From Latescibacteria bacterium UBA6620 (GTDB lineage Bacteria; Latescibacterota; UBA2968): a DNA stretch of 7,622 bases. Below, piece by piece: positions 4,588-7,622 of this stretch. A model generated the notes under the pieces. That model did not search any database, was not told where the DNA came from, and worked only from the letters and a program-made list of their open reading frames with translations. Location of the stretch: assembly GCA_002433075.1 (NCBI GenBank), contig DJHM01000044.1, positions 308,803 through 316,424 on the forward strand, written 5' to 3'. Numbering within the stretch: the stretch's first letter is position 1; every line of letters starts with the position of its first letter. Position numbers and translations under genes: made by a program.

Positions 4588-6093
4588 CTACGTCTTAACC
4601 CTCGTCAACCAACTCGCTAAACCCCCCACTCCGATACTCACGACCATTCCTACTGGGGCGATCCACTGGAAGCTGATGGGGTCGTAGTCTCTGGCGGGGT
4701 CAAAGGTAGGGACGAAGATGGGTCCCGAAAAGGCGATCAGGGTCGCACTGATGACACCGCAGACGAGACCGAGCGTCGCGCCCCAGGGGGTGGCGAACGG
4801 GACGAAGAGCGCGAGTACGAAGAGTGAGAACAGAGGCGTCACGACGAGGTTACTGGTCTTCTGGGTCATCGCGATGATGTTGCCGGGAACGAGGCCGATG
4901 AAGCTGCTGCCTAACACGACGAATGCGCCGATGCCGAAGGCGAGTCCCCTGGACAGGCGAAGCCGCGAGGCCTCTGTGATGGGCGACTCGCGCAGGCGGC
5001 CAACAAGGTCGGTCATCACGACGGCGGTGATGGAGTTGACGCCTGAGTCGACGCTGGACATCGCGGCGGCGAACATCGCGGCGACGACGAGGCCGGAGAT
5101 GACGGGGGGAAGCTGGTAGGCGATGTGGTACGGGAAGACGTCGTCGGCACGAACGGCAAGATTCCATCCATCGGGGAGCTGGCTGTGGGTCTGGTAGAAG
5201 GCCATCAGGGCGAACCCGACGATGGCGAGGACGGTGACGACGACGATGGACACGACGAGGTTCGCGCCGTAGGCGAACCGGGCGCTCTTCGCATCTCGCG
5301 TGGCCATAAACCGCTGGATGGCGGTCTGATCACCGCCGGCGGTAGCGACTCCCCAGCAGCCGGCGGAGAGGATGGTGCCGAAGAGGGTCAGGCGGATGGA
5401 AGGGTCGACGCTGAAGATGGGCTGGTGATCCCAGTGGGAGGCCCATTCGGTCGGGAACCACCCGAATCCGCCGAACCGCCAGGTCACGTACGCGATGACG
5501 AGGAGGGCCCCACCAAGGAGCAGGACGAACTGGATGAAGTCGGTGGTGACGACGGTTGTGAGGCCGCCCATCGAGGTGTAAATGACGGCGACAAGGCCGG
5601 CGATCAGCACGATGGTGGGAATCCAGCTTTCGTCGACACCCATCATCACGGTGAGGGCGCGGGCGGCGAGGAACATCAGGAGGGTCATCCAGACAAGGCG
5701 CAAGCCGATGAAGAGACCGGCCCCGAGGAGACGGTTCTGAAGGCCGAGCCGCTCCTCGAGTAGTTCGTATGCGCTCGTCACGCGCTGACGCATATACGCG
5801 GGGATCAGGATGTAGCCGACGATGATAAAACTGACGGGTTTTGCGATCGAGGAGGCGAGGATGTAGGGACCCTTGCCGATGGTTTCGCCGGGTAGGGCAA
5901 GGTAGGAGATCGTACTGAGCAGCGTGGCGAACAGGGAGACACCGATCAGGCCGGTGTTCATATTCCCGCTTCCGATAAAGTACTCTCGGGCGTTTTTCTG
6001 TCGGCGGCCGTGATACCAGCCGACACCGATGGTCATCGCGAGGTAGGCGGCGATGATGATGTAATCTATGGTGACGAGGCCGGGGTTATTCAT
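4588..6093 (-). CDS. Sodium:solute symporter (SSS family)
   Basis: This 501-residue inner-membrane protein couples Na+ entry to solute uptake. About 13 hydrophobic segments are visible, starting at residues 9, 46, 78, 122, 157, 184, 235, 279, 329, 383, 416, 438 and 477, as expected for SSS carriers. Family motifs include YTSMGGLTTVVTTDFIQ (172-188), GGDQTAIQRFMATRDAKSAR (253-272) and FAAAMSSVDSGVNS (341-354), the last being the region whose serines help form the Na2 site in relatives. The substrate cannot be read from sequence; the neighbours suggest a carboxylate, sugar acid or sugar. The start at MNNPG gives the usual short periplasmic N-terminus. A weak GGGAAAG lies 10 bases upstream. The frame stays open 19 codons further, into a dispersed repeat, and that extension is rejected. 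It sits between the dehydrogenase and the barrel-type gene, same strand. Confidence 0.93.
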   Translation of the reverse strand: MNNPGLVTIDYIIIAAYLAMTIGVGWYHGRRQKNAREYFIGSGNMNTGLIGVSLFATLLSTISYLALPGETIGKGPYILASSIAKPVSFIIVGYILIPAYMRQRVTSAYELLEERLGLQNRLLGAGLFIGLRLVWMTLLMFLAARALTVMMGVDESWIPTIVLIAGLVAVIYTSMGGLTTVVTTDFIQFVLLLGGALLVIAYVTWRFGGFGWFPTEWASHWDHQPIFSVDPSIRLTLFGTILSAGCWGVATAGGDQTAIQRFMATRDAKSARFAYGANLVVSIVVVTVLAIVGFALMAFYQTHSQLPDGWNLAVRADDVFPYHIAYQLPPVISGLVVAAMFAAAMSSVDSGVNSITAVVMTDLVGRLRESPITEASRLRLSRGLAFGIGAFVVLGSSFIGLVPGNIIAMTQKTSNLVVTPLFSLFVLALFVPFATPWGATLGLVCGVISATLIAFSGPIFVPTFDPARDYDPISFQWIAPVGMVVSIGVGGLASWLTRVKT

Positions 6094-6130
6094 CGGCGTG
6101 AGTCTTTCCCGCTGTTCTTCCGGAAAACCG

Positions 6131-6200
6131 TTGGAACCACAAATGAACACAAATGAACACAGAAGTGGAGGTGAGTCGGCGCATCGGTGGCCCTATCGGG
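6131..6200 (+). repeat. Bipartite dispersed repeat, copy B
   Basis: The first 20 bases are identical to copy A; then AA replaces GG, ATGAACAC is shared again, and the copy ends with GGCCCTATC (6189-6197) and GGG. It lies 37 bases upstream of the symporter start, in the 231-base gap after the dehydrogenase stop. I see no gene or other recognisable feature between 6201 and 6324. Confidence 0.6.
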
Positions 6201-6324
6201 GATGAGACATGTACCGAGACTGAACTGCGTTTCGTCCATTGGTGTAACAGGGAGACCCAAAGGGGACCATCCCCGCTCTCGTCCTTGTGTTTCGCACGAG
6301 GACGCCAATCACAGGACGCATCGT

Positions 6325-7299
6325 CTACTGATCGATCCGATACAGAGGCTCCAAGCCCTCGGCGACACGATCGCAGTTGTCGGCGGCACATTTGGCGCGT
6401 CGGCGGGCGGTGCCGGTTGTGGTGCCGGCGATATGGGGAGTGACGACGACGTTGGGAAGCTGGTAGGCCGGCTCGGTTGTGTCGGGAGGTTCTCTTACGA
6501 AGGCGTCGAGACCGGCACCGCCGATTTTTCCGTCGACCAGGGCCTGATACATTGCGGCTTCGTCGATGAGGGCGCCGCGAGCGACGTTGATGAGACAGGC
6601 GGTCGGTTTCATCAGACCGATGCGACGGGCATCGATGGTGTGGCGCGTTTCGGCGTTCAGGTGGAGATGGACCGACAGGTAGTCGGCTTCGGCGCAGATG
6701 CGGTCCGTGTCGTCGGGTGTGCTGAGGAAATCGGGCTGAATCTCATCGAGGATATCGGGCTCGATGTCGCGGATGTCCGTGGCGTGGATCTGCATCCCGA
6801 AAGGCTTCGCCCGGCGAGCGAGATCCTGACCGCTGGCACCGAAACCAAGAATGCCGAGGACGGCGCCGTCCAGCTCACGTCCGATGGGCTGGTAGAGGAT
6901 CTCGTTCCGGAAATTTTCGGCGCCCTTCCGATAATGATGGGCGAGCATCAGGATGTACATCATCGCGGTTTCGGCGAGAGGGATGGCGCTGAACAGGCCC
7001 GGACAGTTTCCGACCGGGATGCCTTTTGACTTGATATAGTCGAGGTCGAAGTGGTCGAAGCCCGTGCCGAGAACCTGCCAGAATTTGACGCCGTTCGCGG
7101 CTGCGGCATCCATCATCTCGCGTGTGCCGACGCTTCCGCCGTGATCGATGACGACGTCGATGTTCTCGAACTGGGGGGCGATCGGGCCGTCTTCCAGGAT
7201 GGTGAGCTGATGCTTCTCGCTGACCGTGCTGACGAGCTCCTCGCCCCATTCGTTGTCGAGGATAGACATCGGCAGGTAGAGAACGTTGAGTCTGGGCAT
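6325..7299 (-). CDS. D-isomer-specific 2-hydroxyacid dehydrogenase
   Basis: This 324-residue cytoplasmic enzyme interconverts a 2-keto acid and a D-2-hydroxy acid with a nicotinamide cofactor. The Rossmann motif GFGASG is at 152-157, and Asp175 at the end of the following strand favours NAD over NADP. The catalytic trio is present: Arg241 in NVARGALID, Glu270 in VREPP, and His289 in TPHIAG. Length is normal for the family, which also contains phosphoglycerate, glyoxylate and D-lactate dehydrogenases; the substrate is unresolved. The chosen ATG begins MPRLNVLYLP, a standard first strand, with AAAGGGG 11 bases upstream. A longer frame from 7356 adds 19 residues without family support. It is the first gene of the minus-strand block and diverges from the sigma-factor-like gene at 7494, so the 194 bases between them probably hold the promoter region. 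Confidence 0.92.
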   Translation of the reverse strand: MPRLNVLYLPMSILDNEWGEELVSTVSEKHQLTILEDGPIAPQFENIDVVIDHGGSVGTREMMDAAAANGVKFWQVLGTGFDHFDLDYIKSKGIPVGNCPGLFSAIPLAETAMMYILMLAHHYRKGAENFRNEILYQPIGRELDGAVLGILGFGASGQDLARRAKPFGMQIHATDIRDIEPDILDEIQPDFLSTPDDTDRICAEADYLSVHLHLNAETRHTIDARRIGLMKPTACLINVARGALIDEAAMYQALVDGKIGGAGLDAFVREPPDTTEPAYQLPNVVVTPHIAGTTTGTARRRAKCAADNCDRVAEGLEPLYRIDQ

Positions 7300-7493
7300 A
7301 TGTGGTGCATCCCCTTTGACGTGAAGAAAAAGCGATATCAGAGATCCGATTTCCAAAATCAGATGTAAGAAAGTGAGCGTGTTTCGCCTTCTTGCTGAAG
7401 TCGGATATCGTTTTTTCCGTCACCGGACCCAACCTTCTTGTCGGGTTCGATGGCATACCAATGACGGGAGGATCGACTAACACCACAACCCAT
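7300..7493. promoter_or_regulatory. Divergent intergenic region, probable promoters for both directions
   Basis: This 194-base stretch separates the dehydrogenase start from the sigma-factor-like start, so promoters for both must lie here or overlap the genes. I could not place a convincing -35/-10 pair on either strand. CGATATC (7333-7339) and GATATCG (7404-7410) form a widely spaced inverted pair. The stretch 7340-7366 has recurring GAT/TCAGA words typical of degenerate intergenic repeats. A five-codon frame, ATGGCATACCAATGA (7450-7464), overlaps the alternative sigma-gene start at 7461. Confidence 0.4.
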
Positions 7494-7622
7494 ATGAGCG
7501 ATCGCGAGCTCGTCGAGGCTGCGCTGGCAGATCCGCTCCGGAACTTCGGGCCGATCATCGAGCACTACAAGAATGCCGTGTTCGGCGTGTCCCTTGCCTG
7601 TGACCTGCCCCCAGTTATGTAT
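7494..7622 (+). CDS. Probable ECF sigma factor, N-terminal part only
   Basis: Only 43 codons lie inside the window; the gene continues past the right edge. The translation begins MSDRELVEAALADP and continues FGPIIEHYKNAVFGVSLAC. This matches the start of sigma-70 region 2 in ECF-type sigma factors: an acidic ELV-A helix, then F..ii..Y...vfg.a. Such proteins direct RNA polymerase to a small set of promoters. No good ribosome binding site is seen: GGGAGG at 7466-7471 is 22 bases upstream. An in-frame ATG at 7461 would add 11 residues (MTGGSTNTTTH) and has none either. The gene diverges from the dehydrogenase, so a regulatory link is possible but unproven. Confidence is limited by the short visible part. 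Confidence 0.65.
   Translation, partial: MSDRELVEAALADPLRNFGPIIEHYKNAVFGVSLACDLPPVMY

Noticed and set aside
7498..7512. Overlapping palindromes GCGATCGC and CGAGCTCG as a regulatory site
   Set aside because: They lie inside the first codons of the sigma-factor-like gene and are explained by GC-rich coding sequence.
7359..7565. Small minus-strand frames across the divergent spacer (68 and 227 codons)
   Set aside because: They overlap the start of the plus-strand sigma-like gene or run out of frame through the dehydrogenase gene. They have no ribosome binding site or recognisable domain.

Overview
The window is GC-rich bacterial DNA carrying one co-oriented block of six complete genes on the minus strand. 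The first part of a divergent gene on the plus strand runs off the right edge. No rRNA, tRNA, CRISPR array or transposase was seen. The gene mix and the repeat-filled spacers resemble genomes of Planctomycetota, Latescibacterota or Poribacteria type, or similar metagenome-assembled genomes. This is an impression from gene style; nothing in the window fixes the taxon.

In the order of minus-strand transcription the genes are: a D-isomer-specific 2-hydroxyacid dehydrogenase (7299-6325), a sodium:solute symporter (6093-4588), an internally duplicated small protein of probable alpha/beta-barrel type (4290-3580), an enolase-superfamily enzyme of the mandelate racemase / muconate lactonizing type (3460-2351), an amidohydrolase-2 family metal-dependent hydrolase (2076-1246), and a nitrilase-superfamily carbon-nitrogen hydrolase (1007-135). 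The plus-strand gene starting near 7494 looks like the N-terminus of an ECF-type RNA polymerase sigma factor.

Taken together this looks like an uptake-and-catabolism cassette for a small carboxylate, sugar acid or lactone. The symporter would import the substrate, the dehydrogenase would act on a 2-hydroxy or 2-keto acid, the enolase-superfamily protein would do alpha-proton chemistry, and the amidohydrolase would open a lactone or similar ring. The nitrilase homologue would cleave a C-N bond. The substrate cannot be named from sequence. The enolase homologue appears to lack the usual acid/base residues of both the MR and MLE subgroups, so its chemistry is open.

The genes are not tightly packed. 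Gaps of about 120-300 bases separate all of them, and every gap below 6325 contains short dispersed repeats. These are a bipartite element (three copies: 68-130 inverted, 4345-4413, 6131-6200), REP-like hairpins (five places), a degenerate tandem element (3475-3545), an apparently interrupted repeat (1024-1090), and a TCGAC-GCTCAG pair (1138-1151, 1236-1249). Open reading frames run on into these repeats, so naive start calls for three genes would be 19-75 codons too long. The starts given here are chosen by homology and ribosome binding sites.
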